NCBI RefSeq assembly: GCF_030413615.1
Contig: NZ_CP129236.1
Location: 3,270,001 to 3,334,000, forward strand
Origin: Planococcus shixiaomingii
GTDB lineage: Bacteria; Bacillota; Bacilli; Bacillales_A; Planococcaceae
Reading direction: 5' to 3'
DNA: 64,000 nucleotides
A program made the translations under genes and the position numbers. The notes below the pieces were generated by a model. That model was not told where the DNA came from. It searched no databases and saw only the letters and a program-made list of their open reading frames with translations. The first letter of the stretch is position 1. Each line of letters begins with the position of its first letter. Shown here in pieces: positions 7,726 through 15,834 of this stretch.

Positions 7726-8292
7726 ATGATTATTTATTGGATTGCATCCTACCTTATCGGGAATTTATTGACGGCTTGGTGGGTAGGTAAATGGAAAGGC
7801 GTCGATTTGCGAAATGAATTGAGCGGCAACTTAGGCGCACGCAATGCCGGGGCCGTCATCGGAAAATCCGCTTTTTTGCTTACATTTTTAGGGGATGCCG
7901 GCAAGTCGGCATTTGTCGTCTGGCTCGGATTTTATTTTCAGTTTGAGTTATGGGTAATTTCAGTCGCGGGGCTTTTGGTAATTTGCGGGCATTTGTTTCC
8001 TCTATGGCTAAAAGGACGGGGCGGAAAAGGCATCGCTTCGTTTATCGGGGTAACTTTGTTTTTGACTCCTTGGCTTTTTCTAGTCATGTTCATCGTCTTT
8101 GCAGTGTTTTTGCCGATTGTCAGAAGTGCGACTTTGACAATGCTTTTTAGTTATCTCGCATTTATAGTAGCTGCGGTTTTCTGGCACCAGCTGGAATGGG
8201 CATGGCCGCTTATTCTTGCCATTGTCTTCATTTTAATCAGACACCAAAAAGATTTGCGTGAATCGTTCGAGAATCGTTTTTCTAAAGCATAA
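7726..8292 (+). CDS. PlsY-like glycerol-3-phosphate acyltransferase paralog
   Basis: A 188-residue integral membrane protein with about five hydrophobic segments and the PlsY motifs: LSGNLGARNAG (motif 1, about residues 34-44) and GHLFPLWLKGRGGKGIAS (motif 2). PlsY transfers acyl from acyl-phosphate to glycerol 3-phosphate, the first step of phospholipid synthesis. RBS GGAGG precedes the ATG. The window holds a second, more diverged PlsY-like gene at 57109, so at least one of the two may not be the housekeeping enzyme. Here motif 1 has Arg where Thr is usual (GARN against GATN). Monocistronic by spacing. Confidence 0.85.
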   Translation: MIIYWIASYLIGNLLTAWWVGKWKGVDLRNELSGNLGARNAGAVIGKSAFLLTFLGDAGKSAFVVWLGFYFQFELWVISVAGLLVICGHLFPLWLKGRGGKGIASFIGVTLFLTPWLFLVMFIVFAVFLPIVRSATLTMLFSYLAFIVAAVFWHQLEWAWPLILAIVFILIRHQKDLRESFENRFSKA

Positions 8293-8424
8293 TATTATTC
8301 ATTTTTTAATAGTATTTTTGCATAGTTCACCTTTATAGGTCTTTCTATTGTATATGCTGTCGACGTAATGCTATACATGGTATAGTTTTGTTATTCAAAA
8401 TATATTTAAGATAGGATGTTGTTG

Positions 8425-9279
8425 ATGAAGAAGCCAATCGCTTGGATTTTAGACAGTACGGCATACGTAACCGAAGAATTTAAAGCTCATCCGGATGTCT
8501 ATGTAGTTCCTCTGAATCTGCATTTCGGTATGGAAGAATTTGTCGACGGAGTGGATTTATCGAATGAGCAATTGTATCAGCGCATTAAAGCGGCTCCTGA
8601 GTTCCCGAAAACGTCCCAGCCTTCTGCGGGAAAATTCGCCGAACTTTACGAAAAGCTTAAAGAAGAATACGAATGCGGCATTGCCGTCCACGCTTCTGCT
8701 AAACTGAGCGGTACGATCGCTTCTTCGGTTTCAGGCGCCGAAATGAGTGGCTTCAAGGTATACGCCATCGATTCTATGGCTCTATCATACGGATTGTCAG
8801 GTCTCCTTGAAAGAGGTTTGGAATTGGCAGCGCAGGGACTTGAAGCAGAAGCAATTGCACATCAATTAGAAACCGAAACCACTAATTTCCGCAATTACAT
8901 TCTGATCGGCAATTTGACCCAGCTTTATAAAGGCGGCCGGATGAGCGGAGCACAGTATTACATCGGCAGCTTGCTGCAAGTTAAGCCGATCGTCCAGCTT
9001 ACTCCAGAAGGCGAACTGGCACCGATCGATAAAGTCCGCTCTCATAAAAAAGCCGTCCAGTATTTATTGAACCATGTACAAAAAGACTTTGAAGAATACG
9101 GAGTGGGTTATTTCCAAGTTATCCATGCCAACATTCCAACTGAAGCAGAAAGAATAAAACAAGAAATACAGAAACTGGCTCCACAAGCAAATGTGTTAGT
9201 TGGCAACATCAGTTCTTCCCTAGCGGTGCATGCCGGTGAAGGAACGCTTGCACTGATGTGGAGAAAGCCGCCGCAATAA
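8425..9279 (+). CDS. DegV family fatty-acid-binding protein
   Basis: About 284 residues, full length for DegV/FakB-type proteins, which hold a fatty acid in a buried pocket and present it to a fatty acid kinase or carrier. Family marks: the N-terminal ILDSTAYV, the FPKTSQPSAGKF segment with the conserved Thr-Ser, AKLSGT (about 95), YAIDSMALSYG, and the GGRMSGAQ loop (about 175). An in-frame ATG lies nine bases upstream at 8416 but directly abuts the AGG, so the ATG at 8425 is preferred. Monocistronic. Which fatty acid is bound cannot be told. Confidence 0.88.
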   Translation: MKKPIAWILDSTAYVTEEFKAHPDVYVVPLNLHFGMEEFVDGVDLSNEQLYQRIKAAPEFPKTSQPSAGKFAELYEKLKEEYECGIAVHASAKLSGTIASSVSGAEMSGFKVYAIDSMALSYGLSGLLERGLELAAQGLEAEAIAHQLETETTNFRNYILIGNLTQLYKGGRMSGAQYYIGSLLQVKPIVQLTPEGELAPIDKVRSHKKAVQYLLNHVQKDFEEYGVGYFQVIHANIPTEAERIKQEIQKLAPQANVLVGNISSSLAVHAGEGTLALMWRKPPQ

Positions 9280-9347
9280 AGCGAAACTGCATGCCATGGG
9301 TTATCCTTTTTCAACTTGCAGGTGAATTGATCAACTTTATGCCACGG

Positions 9348-9376
9348 CTCCCGCTTTTATCAGCGGGAGTTTTTTT
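9348..9376 (+). terminator. Terminator of the DegV gene
   Basis: CTCCCGC/GCGGGAG stem with an 8-base loop and seven T. Confidence 0.85.
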
Positions 9377-9473
9377 GAGCATTTTCAAAACTTGTTATTA
9401 ACTTTTTTTCCAGTATTTTCTTCTATTTTCGCTTCACCTTAGCCTCTCCTATACTAACTTTTCCCCTCTAGTC

Positions 9474-9482
9474 TGCTACAAT
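9474..9482 (+). promoter_or_regulatory. Extended -10 promoter element TGCTACAAT
   Basis: TGCTACAAT, 30 bases before the probable start of the DUF2804 gene; no strong -35. Confidence 0.45.
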
Positions 9483-9512
9483 AGAGAAAGAATAAGGTGT
9501 GAGGTGGATTTA

Positions 9513-10532
9513 ATGCAGCATGTAGAACGAGAACTTACAGAACGCGTAATGCTTTGTGATGCAAAAGGCCAATTAAATCCTAACGCCATCGGCTTTGCAA
9601 GAGAGCCGCTAATCGAATGTAACTTGCGGGGAAATTTCCTCCGAAAGAAAAAGTGGAATTATTGGTGTGTTTTCGGAGAAGAACTCATGTTTTCAGCCAC
9701 AATTAGCCACTTGGATTACGCGACAGTATGCAACGTGTATTTCTTAAATTATGAAACGTTGCGATTTCAGGAAAAAACAGTAATGCTTCCTTTTACCCGT
9801 CAACTGAAGCTTCCAGGACAAGTATTGGAAAGCAGTTTTTTCCGGCACGACGACATGGCCATAAAATTTGATTACAGCCAAAATAAAACACATATCACGG
9901 TAACGATAGAAGATTTTGAAGGTGAATCGCTGCAAGCGGACTTGGAAGTGCTTCATCCAGAAACGCACGATTCCTTGAATGTCGTTATCCCTTGGAACCG
10001 GCAGACATTCCAATTTACCGGAAAGCATCTGTCCCTCCCGACTTCCGGATCGGTCAAAATCGGCTCTCAGCGGTTTGAATTCGACGCGGATGACAGTTAC
10101 GCCATTTTGGATTACGGAAGAGGCGTTTGGCCAAGGGAAACTTCATGGAATTGGGCCATGGCGTCACAGCGCTTCCATGGAAAAGTTATCGGATTAAATT
10201 TTGGCGGCAAATGGACGGATGGAACCGGCATGACGGAAAACGCCTTTTTTATCAACGGCAAAATGACGAAAATCCACGAAGATGTTCTGTTCCGGTACAA
10301 TCGGGAAAATTTCAAAGAACCATGGTTGATCCATACGAAATTCTCCGATGACGTGAAGCTAACGTTTATTCCTTTTTTCGAACGAATTTCCAAAACCGAT
10401 GTCCGGCTCGTTAAATCTGAAGTTCATCAACTTTTTGGCTATTATAACGGTTATGTCCGCGAGCCTGACGGAAAAAAGATCAAGATTCTCCAAATGCTTG
10501 GAGCAATCGAAGAACATCATGCAAAATGGTAA
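9513..10532 (+). CDS. DUF2804 family protein
   Basis: About 339 residues, without signal peptide or membrane helices and rich in Trp/Phe and beta-strand-like segments. The C-terminal half has DYGRGVWPRETSWNWA and GLNFGGKWTDGTGMTENA, characteristic of DUF2804, whose structure-based kinship is to AttH/hydroxysqualene-type beta-barrel proteins; that kinship is from memory. No enzymatic role is established. The GTG at 9504 would add three residues but lies inside the ribosome binding site GAGGTGG, so the ATG at 9513 is the likely start. Convergent with the GDPD-like gene, sharing a terminator. Confidence 0.8.
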   Translation: MQHVERELTERVMLCDAKGQLNPNAIGFAREPLIECNLRGNFLRKKKWNYWCVFGEELMFSATISHLDYATVCNVYFLNYETLRFQEKTVMLPFTRQLKLPGQVLESSFFRHDDMAIKFDYSQNKTHITVTIEDFEGESLQADLEVLHPETHDSLNVVIPWNRQTFQFTGKHLSLPTSGSVKIGSQRFEFDADDSYAILDYGRGVWPRETSWNWAMASQRFHGKVIGLNFGGKWTDGTGMTENAFFINGKMTKIHEDVLFRYNRENFKEPWLIHTKFSDDVKLTFIPFFERISKTDVRLVKSEVHQLFGYYNGYVREPDGKKIKILQMLGAIEEHHAKW

Positions 10533-10561
10533 AAAGAGGCGCCTATACGGCGCCTCTTTTT
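10531..10561. terminator. Bidirectional terminator
   Basis: Near-perfect palindrome AAAAAGAGGCGCC/GGCGCCTCTTTTT between convergent genes. Confidence 0.9.
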
Positions 10562-11274
10562 CATGGGAATTTTGTCAGCATTATTTCGGGGTAATTTGTG
10601 ATTATCCCATGTATACCGATATGTTGGAGTTCATCCGCATATTGAAGGTCATTGACAGTGTAGACATAGACAATCGCCCCTTTTCTGAGAGCATCGGTGG
10701 CGGTTTTTCGGAACGCGGAAGGCAGCGACATGTGAATGCGATTAGTGCCGATAACACGCGCGTAATCGTAAACATCAACTAAGACTTGCAGCGTTATGAT
10801 GGCCGCTTCAACGGATGTTTCCCGGCAAACTTTTTGGATGTCTTCGTGATTGAAAGAAGACAAAATCAGCCGGTCCATCATACCCCGCTTTTCTGCCACT
10901 GCAATCACTTTGTCCACTAGCTTTTCATGCGGAAAAAGATCCGTTCTCAATTCGATATTCAGACGATGATCCGTTTCTTCGAATACCTCCAACACTTCAT
11001 CAAGTGTCGGTATTTCTTCTCCTTGCCATTCAGAAGAAAACCAAGATCCGCAGTCCAATTCTTTCAATTCTTCAAGCGTCTTGTCTTTTAGATAGCCTGT
11101 TCCATTTGTCGTGCGCTCTAGTCTCTCATCGTGGAAGACGACAACTTTCCCATCTTTTGATAGCTGTACATTTATTACCACACCGGTAATTGGCAGCTCA
11201 GCTGCTGCCCGGAAAGCAGCGAGGGTATTTTCAGGATAGGTGCCTGAACTTCCTCTATTTGCGTAAATTCTCAT
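10561..11274 (-). CDS. Glycerophosphodiester phosphodiesterase-like protein with degenerate active site
   Basis: A 237-residue TIM-barrel protein of the GDPD family, clear from PENT (residues 14-17), QLSKDG, VVFHDERLERTTNGTG (about 46-61), the NIELR segment and the closing IHGIITNYPE. However, the N-terminal motif HRG is NRG (Asn6), and the metal-binding ExD motif that normally precedes VQL reads VIN (Val33, Asn35). The second His (FHD, residue 48) and the later Glu of NIEL remain. With one catalytic His and two metal ligands replaced, ordinary glycerophosphodiesterase activity looks unlikely. It has no signal peptide. It lies 15 bases after the tryptophan dioxygenase gene, so the two are probably co-transcribed. 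Confidence 0.8.
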   Translation of the reverse strand: MRIYANRGSSGTYPENTLAAFRAAAELPITGVVINVQLSKDGKVVVFHDERLERTTNGTGYLKDKTLEELKELDCGSWFSSEWQGEEIPTLDEVLEVFEETDHRLNIELRTDLFPHEKLVDKVIAVAEKRGMMDRLILSSFNHEDIQKVCRETSVEAAIITLQVLVDVYDYARVIGTNRIHMSLPSAFRKTATDALRKGAIVYVYTVNDLQYADELQHIGIHGIITNYPEIMLTKFP

Positions 11275-11289
11275 GAAATAAAATACCTC

Positions 11290-12144
11290 CTAAATGTCAG
11301 TGCGAATTTCCCAAAGTTCCGGGAAGAAATATTGTTCGAGCACTCTTTTTAAATAATGGACACCGGAAGATCCGCCAGTTCCTTGCTTGAATCCGATAAT
11401 GCGTTCTACCGTCTTCATATGGCGGAAACGCCATTGCTGAAGCCAATCTTCAATATCCATTAATTTTTCGGCCAGTTGGTACAACTCCCAATGCGTTTCC
11501 ACGTCCCGGTATACTGTTTTCCATGCTTCCCGGACGCTTTCGTTCGATTCGTAAACGGTGGAAATATCGCGGTTCAGCACTTTTGCATCGATGGCAAATC
11601 CACTGCGATGCAGTTTTTGGATTGTGGCATCGTATAATCCCGGTTTCTGAAAAGCTTCTAACAGCTCTTTGTGAAGCGTTTCGTCTTTTTCATAAATTTT
11701 TAGGACATGTTTAGTTTTATACCCTAAAGCGAACTCAATCATGCGGTATTGATAAGATTGAAACCCGCTGGAATTTCCGAGATCATTGCGGAACTCCATG
11801 TACTCTGCAGGCGTCATCGTCGCCAATACATCCCAGCCTTGGATAATCTGCGACTGGATTTTAGAAACGCGCGCCAATTCCTTAAAAGCAGGCTGCAGAT
11901 CGTCCTCATTGATGTGCTTAATAGCGGCGTTCAGTTCATGCAAAATCAGCTTCATCCACAATTCGGATACTTGGTGGATGATAATGAAAAGCGTTTCGTC
12001 GTGATGCCCGCTGACCCCGTCTTGTGCCGACAACAGCTGGTCCAAATGCAAATATTCACCATACGTCATGCTTTCCTTAAAATCAGTCCGTATATTTTTT
12101 TCCGACGCAGCAGCAATATTTTGACCGTTTGTGTAGTTGTTCAT
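11290..12144 (-). CDS. kynA: Tryptophan 2,3-dioxygenase
   Basis: A 284-residue, all-helical heme enzyme that opens the indole ring of L-tryptophan to N-formylkynurenine, the first step of the kynurenine pathway. Marks: the N-terminal [30 protein letters not shown] forming the substrate pocket, the axial heme ligand His in [13 protein letters not shown] (about residue 242), and [13 protein letters not shown], which binds the substrate amino and carboxyl groups. GGAG precedes the ATG. The usual partners (kynurenine formamidase kynB, kynureninase kynU) are absent; instead the gene is followed by the degenerate GDPD-like gene. Confidence 0.93.
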   Translation of the reverse strand: MNNYTNGQNIAAASEKNIRTDFKESMTYGEYLHLDQLLSAQDGVSGHHDETLFIIIHQVSELWMKLILHELNAAIKHINEDDLQPAFKELARVSKIQSQIIQGWDVLATMTPAEYMEFRNDLGNSSGFQSYQYRMIEFALGYKTKHVLKIYEKDETLHKELLEAFQKPGLYDATIQKLHRSGFAIDAKVLNRDISTVYESNESVREAWKTVYRDVETHWELYQLAEKLMDIEDWLQQWRFRHMKTVERIIGFKQGTGGSSGVHYLKRVLEQYFFPELWEIRTDI

Positions 12145-12476
12145 AGGAAAACTCCATTCAGGCTCTGCTTGGGCTATTCTCTTCTATCAACTAGGCTAGG
12201 CTTTTCTTGAAAAATTCTCCAGCAAGCGACTTTAATCATTCTCTGTTTTCATTTCATGCCGCTAAATAGATGGTTATGTAATCTTCATTACAACGGTAGG
12301 ACATCACAGAAAAGAAAAACACATTAAAACATTAAGAACAAATCAATTCGACAAAAACCGCAGAAAGTATAGCCATTTTACAGAACTTCGAAAAAGACTA
12401 TTAACAAAATCAAAAGATTGAAAAAGCGAAAAGCGGGAATAATTACCTTAAATACATCAGCGAAAGGATGAGAGCC
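12145..12476. other. 332-base divergent intergenic region without a gene
   Basis: AT-rich DNA between divergent kynA (-) and the YusW-like gene (+). No ORF of note, repeat or RNA structure is seen. It must hold both promoters; the best candidate toward the lipoprotein gene is weak (TTGAAA near 12418). Confidence 0.5.
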
Positions 12477-12986
12477 ATGAGTTGCAAAAAGTCTTCTATC
12501 ATGACTGCTTTACTTCTCTCCTCTACACTGGCGCTTGCTGCTTGCGGCGGCAGCGATGAAGTTACAGAACCTATCCAAAACGATGCAGCAACCGACCCGA
12601 ATAAGAGCAACGCGGATGCAGCTACTAGCGGCGGTATTGACAGCAAAAATGTGGGAGGAAAAACATTCGGCTTCACGGATTTTGAAATGAGTGTCGATTA
12701 CCCTGACCAGGATGACGCCATTGAAGTCAGCTATGAGGAAGACCGCGAAAAAGTTGAAGCTGAATATACGAACAAGTTCGAAAAACTGGAATTAAAAGGA
12801 AACGACGCCTGGAATGAGATGGAGACAGCGTTTTTGAATATGGAGCTGCAGCCTGACATGACAAACGAAGATGTTATTCCTCAGGTGGTTGAAGCTTTCG
12901 GTTTGAAAGAAGGCTATAGCAACATTGAAATCGACGTGCAGTACCAAGGTGGCGAAGACAAGGAATACCAGGCTTCCGGAAATTAA
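12477..12986 (+). CDS. YusW-like lipoprotein
   Basis: About 169 residues with a lipoprotein signal: a basic start (CKKSS), hydrophobic stretch and lipobox LAAC followed by GGS, so the mature protein is tethered outside by a lipidated Cys. An acidic, Asn/Asp/Ala-rich linker follows, then a roughly 100-residue domain (GFTDFEMSVDYPDQDDAIEV to the C-terminus) resembling B. subtilis YusW. Function unknown. The start at 12477 has AAAGGATGAG upstream at good spacing; the in-frame ATG at 12468 lies inside that site. A terminator follows. Confidence 0.75.
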   Translation: MSCKKSSIMTALLLSSTLALAACGGSDEVTEPIQNDAATDPNKSNADAATSGGIDSKNVGGKTFGFTDFEMSVDYPDQDDAIEVSYEEDREKVEAEYTNKFEKLELKGNDAWNEMETAFLNMELQPDMTNEDVIPQVVEAFGLKEGYSNIEIDVQYQGGEDKEYQASGN

Positions 12987-12997
12987 ATTCTTAAAGG

Positions 12998-13022
12998 AAA
13001 CCACCTGACTGACGGGTGGTTT
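12998..13022. terminator. Terminator between convergent genes
   Basis: AAACCACC/GGGTGGTTT stem with an 8-base loop. Confidence 0.75.
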
Positions 13023-13027
13023 TCATT

Positions 13028-13876
13028 TTAACCTTCTTCTTTCCGCTTCCAATATTCGATTGTGTTTATCGGTAAGAACCCTGCTTTTTCATATACGCGA
13101 ATTGCCTCATTTGTCGTGTCAACATCGAGCAGCACTTGATTTTTCCCTTCCAAAAAAGCATGGTAGCGGCACCAGCGCAGGAATGCCTGGCCGTAACCTT
13201 TCCCTTGCTCTTTCGGATCTACGGCAAAAGAGGTAACCCACAAGACATCTTCTTCCGAAATGAATGCTGCAGTCGCAGTAATCCGGCCGTCTTTTTTCAT
13301 CAGCCAAATATCACGACCCGCTTCCTCAATATTATGTGCCAGGAACGGCACCACTTCCTCATCAAAAGCCGCCACTAGAAGCGCTGTCAACTCGGCTTGT
13401 TCTCCGCCATAGGGCATAAACGACAAACCTTCCGGCAATTCTTCGGACTCGAGTGCTGGTGCTCCAAGTAGTATTTCCTTAAAATCAGCCCCATATCCCA
13501 AGCTTTCCAGAAAGGCTGAGGCGTTTTTGTCTTCAATCAATACGGCTAATTCACTTTCAGCTTCTCGCTGCCGCAGCCCAAAACTGACTCCATCAGCAAG
13601 TGCCGTGCCGATGCCCTTCCGGCGGAAATCCGGATGGACGATAGCTGACCATTCATAATGGTGAAGCCCCATGATATCAAGGCATGTCGCAAACCCAATC
13701 AAATCGCCATTTTCAGCATATGCCAAAACTGCAAACCCTTTGGCGTCGGACTTTTGCCAGACTGGCGCATTCAGCACCGTATTATAGTCTATTGGAAATT
13801 CTCCGAGAAGGTTGTGCATATCACGAGCTATTTCTTTATCAAGCGGAAACGAATCAATCGACAGGGATACATTCAT
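13028..13876 (-). CDS. Double-domain GNAT acetyltransferase
   Basis: A 282-residue protein with two GNAT folds in tandem. Acetyl-CoA-binding motif A appears in the first domain as VHPDFRRKGIGTAL (about 81-94) and in the second as VDPKEQGKGYGQAFL (about 222-236). The second domain ends with the usual NEAIRVYEKAGFLP. Both pyrophosphate loops look intact. No partner or substrate can be named. RBS GGAAGG; monocistronic. Confidence 0.85.
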   Translation of the reverse strand: MNVSLSIDSFPLDKEIARDMHNLLGEFPIDYNTVLNAPVWQKSDAKGFAVLAYAENGDLIGFATCLDIMGLHHYEWSAIVHPDFRRKGIGTALADGVSFGLRQREAESELAVLIEDKNASAFLESLGYGADFKEILLGAPALESEELPEGLSFMPYGGEQAELTALLVAAFDEEVVPFLAHNIEEAGRDIWLMKKDGRITATAAFISEEDVLWVTSFAVDPKEQGKGYGQAFLRWCRYHAFLEGKNQVLLDVDTTNEAIRVYEKAGFLPINTIEYWKRKEEG

Positions 13877-13970
13877 TGTGCGCCTTCCTTTCCATTTTTA
13901 TATTATCGTAACACACCGGAGCGGACTTCGACGACGTTTGCAGATGCCGGAAACTTATTTTCCCCATAAG

Positions 13971-13996
13971 AAAACTGCCTTTGAATTCAAAGGCAG
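13971..13996 (-). terminator. Terminator of the ABC exporter operon
   Basis: A perfect 22-bp palindrome (13975-13996, CTGCCTTTGAA/TTCAAAGGCAG) followed on the minus strand by TTTTC. Confidence 0.8.
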
Positions 13997-14010
13997 CCCT
14001 CTTTGTTTTA

Positions 14011-15834
14011 TTATAATTTAGCATCTGCCAGCATCGTTGCATACAATCCGCCGCGCTTCAGCAATTCTTCTTGCGTTCCGGATTCCACCAGTTCGCCCAG
14101 TTCCATCACCATCACCAAATCCGCTTGGCGGACTGTGTTCAGCCGATGGGCAATAACGAAGCTCGTGCGCCCTTTCATTAGCCGCTCCAAAGCTTCCTGG
14201 ATTTTCAGCTCTGTAACCGTATCGATGGAGCTTGTCGCTTCATCAAGCAGCAAGATAACCGGATCCGCAATCAGCGCCCTCGCAATCGACAGCAATTGCT
14301 TCTGCCCCTGGCTGATCATCGAGCCGTCGCCTGAAAGGATGGTATCGTAGCCGTTCGGCAGTTTCTCGATAAAGTCATGGGCATTGGCTTTTTTAGCCGC
14401 TTCCACCACTTCTTCATCAGTCGCATCCAAATGACCATAACGGATGTTATCCCTCACTGTCGCCTCAAACAAGAAAGGATCTTGTAAAACGAAAGCAATC
14501 TGTTTCCGCAGCGTTTTGCGCGGCATCGATGCAATCGGTGTACCGTCCAACTGGATTTCGCCTTCGTTAGCATCATAAAAACGCGCGAGCAGCTGCATGA
14601 TGGTCGTTTTCCCCGCCCCGGTCGCTCCAACCAGTGCGGCTGTTTGGCCAACGCCTACTGTAAAACTGACATTTCGGATCGTCCAGTCTTCTTCAGCGCC
14701 TTCGTATTTAAAAGAGACGTCATCAAAAACGACATGGCCGCGAAGTTCCTTATCCGCATTCTCGACTTGGTCATCATGCTCTTCTTCTTCTCCCATAATC
14801 GCAAATACGCGTTCCGCACCCGCAATAGCGGACAATACGGTATTGAACTGGTTAGCCAAATCATTCAATGGGCGGGTGAACTGGCGGGCGTATTCAGTAA
14901 AAATAACGATCACACCAATTGAAACCGAACCGTTCAGCGCCAGCACCCCGCCAACACCGGCAACTATCGCAAAGCTCGCATTGTTCAGGAAGTTCATCAC
15001 TTTTGGAATGAATCCTGAATAAGTCCAAGCCCAAAAGCCAGTGTTGCGCAAACGTTCGCTTTTGATGATAAATTCTTCCATAACCCTTGGCTCTTGCGAA
15101 AACGCTTTGACAATTTTCTGGCCGGAGATCGTTTCTTCGATATAGCCGTTCAATTCACCGATTGCTTGCTGCTGTTTCTTATACAATCTTCCGGTACGTT
15201 TCGTAATCCATTGCATTGAAATGTACATGAGCGGAATGATAACAAGCGTCAGCACAGTCAGCAACGGGCTTAGCATCAGCATGACAACAGCTGTTCCAAC
15301 TAAAGTCAGAATGCTTGAAAACACTTGAATAAACGAGCTGTTTAACGTCGATGATACGTTTTCAATATCGTTCGTCATCCGGCTCATCAATTCACCGTGC
15401 TGCCGCTTATCGAAAAAAGTGACAGGCAAGCGCTGCAAATGTTCAAATAGTCCAGTCCTCATTCGATAAATAACTTGCTGAGCGATTCCTACCATCCAGT
15501 AGTTCTGTAGATATAGCGACAATGAATACCCGGCATAAACTACGATCAACCATGAAATGATGATGCCCATACCGCTAAAATTCTGCGGCACGATATACTG
15601 GTCAATGATATGGCCGATAAGATACGGACCTAGCAAGGCGAGTGCTGAACTGACCAACACAAGAGCGAGCACGGTAACTAAAAGAAAACGATGTTCATCG
15701 ACAAGTTTCCATATCCGCAGCAGCGTCGACTTCCAGTTTTCCGCTCGCTCTGTTTTTTTCTCCGTATTTTTCTTTAAATCTTCTTTTTTTATAACCTGTT
15801 CATAGCCAAAAGGTCGGCGGATGGCATCAAACAT
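14011..15834 (-). CDS. Heterodimeric ABC exporter, subunit 2 (consensus catalytic Glu)
   Basis: About 607 residues: six-helix ABC transmembrane domain (about 45-340), then ATPase domain. Walker A GATGAGKTT, Walker B LLLDEATSSID with the catalytic Glu, H-loop IAHRL. Its signature is non-consensus (ISQGQKQLLS instead of LSGGQ). Together with the complementary defects of its partner, this gives one canonical and one degenerate ATP site, as in BmrCD/LmrCD-type multidrug exporters. The ATG at 15834 overlaps the partner's stop codon by 8 bases and has GAGGAGGTGG upstream; a longer ORF start at 15870 lacks that support. Substrate unknown. Confidence 0.88.
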   Translation of the reverse strand: MFDAIRRPFGYEQVIKKEDLKKNTEKKTERAENWKSTLLRIWKLVDEHRFLLVTVLALVLVSSALALLGPYLIGHIIDQYIVPQNFSGMGIIISWLIVVYAGYSLSLYLQNYWMVGIAQQVIYRMRTGLFEHLQRLPVTFFDKRQHGELMSRMTNDIENVSSTLNSSFIQVFSSILTLVGTAVVMLMLSPLLTVLTLVIIPLMYISMQWITKRTGRLYKKQQQAIGELNGYIEETISGQKIVKAFSQEPRVMEEFIIKSERLRNTGFWAWTYSGFIPKVMNFLNNASFAIVAGVGGVLALNGSVSIGVIVIFTEYARQFTRPLNDLANQFNTVLSAIAGAERVFAIMGEEEEHDDQVENADKELRGHVVFDDVSFKYEGAEEDWTIRNVSFTVGVGQTAALVGATGAGKTTIMQLLARFYDANEGEIQLDGTPIASMPRKTLRKQIAFVLQDPFLFEATVRDNIRYGHLDATDEEVVEAAKKANAHDFIEKLPNGYDTILSGDGSMISQGQKQLLSIARALIADPVILLLDEATSSIDTVTELKIQEALERLMKGRTSFVIAHRLNTVRQADLVMVMELGELVESGTQEELLKRGGLYATMLADAKL

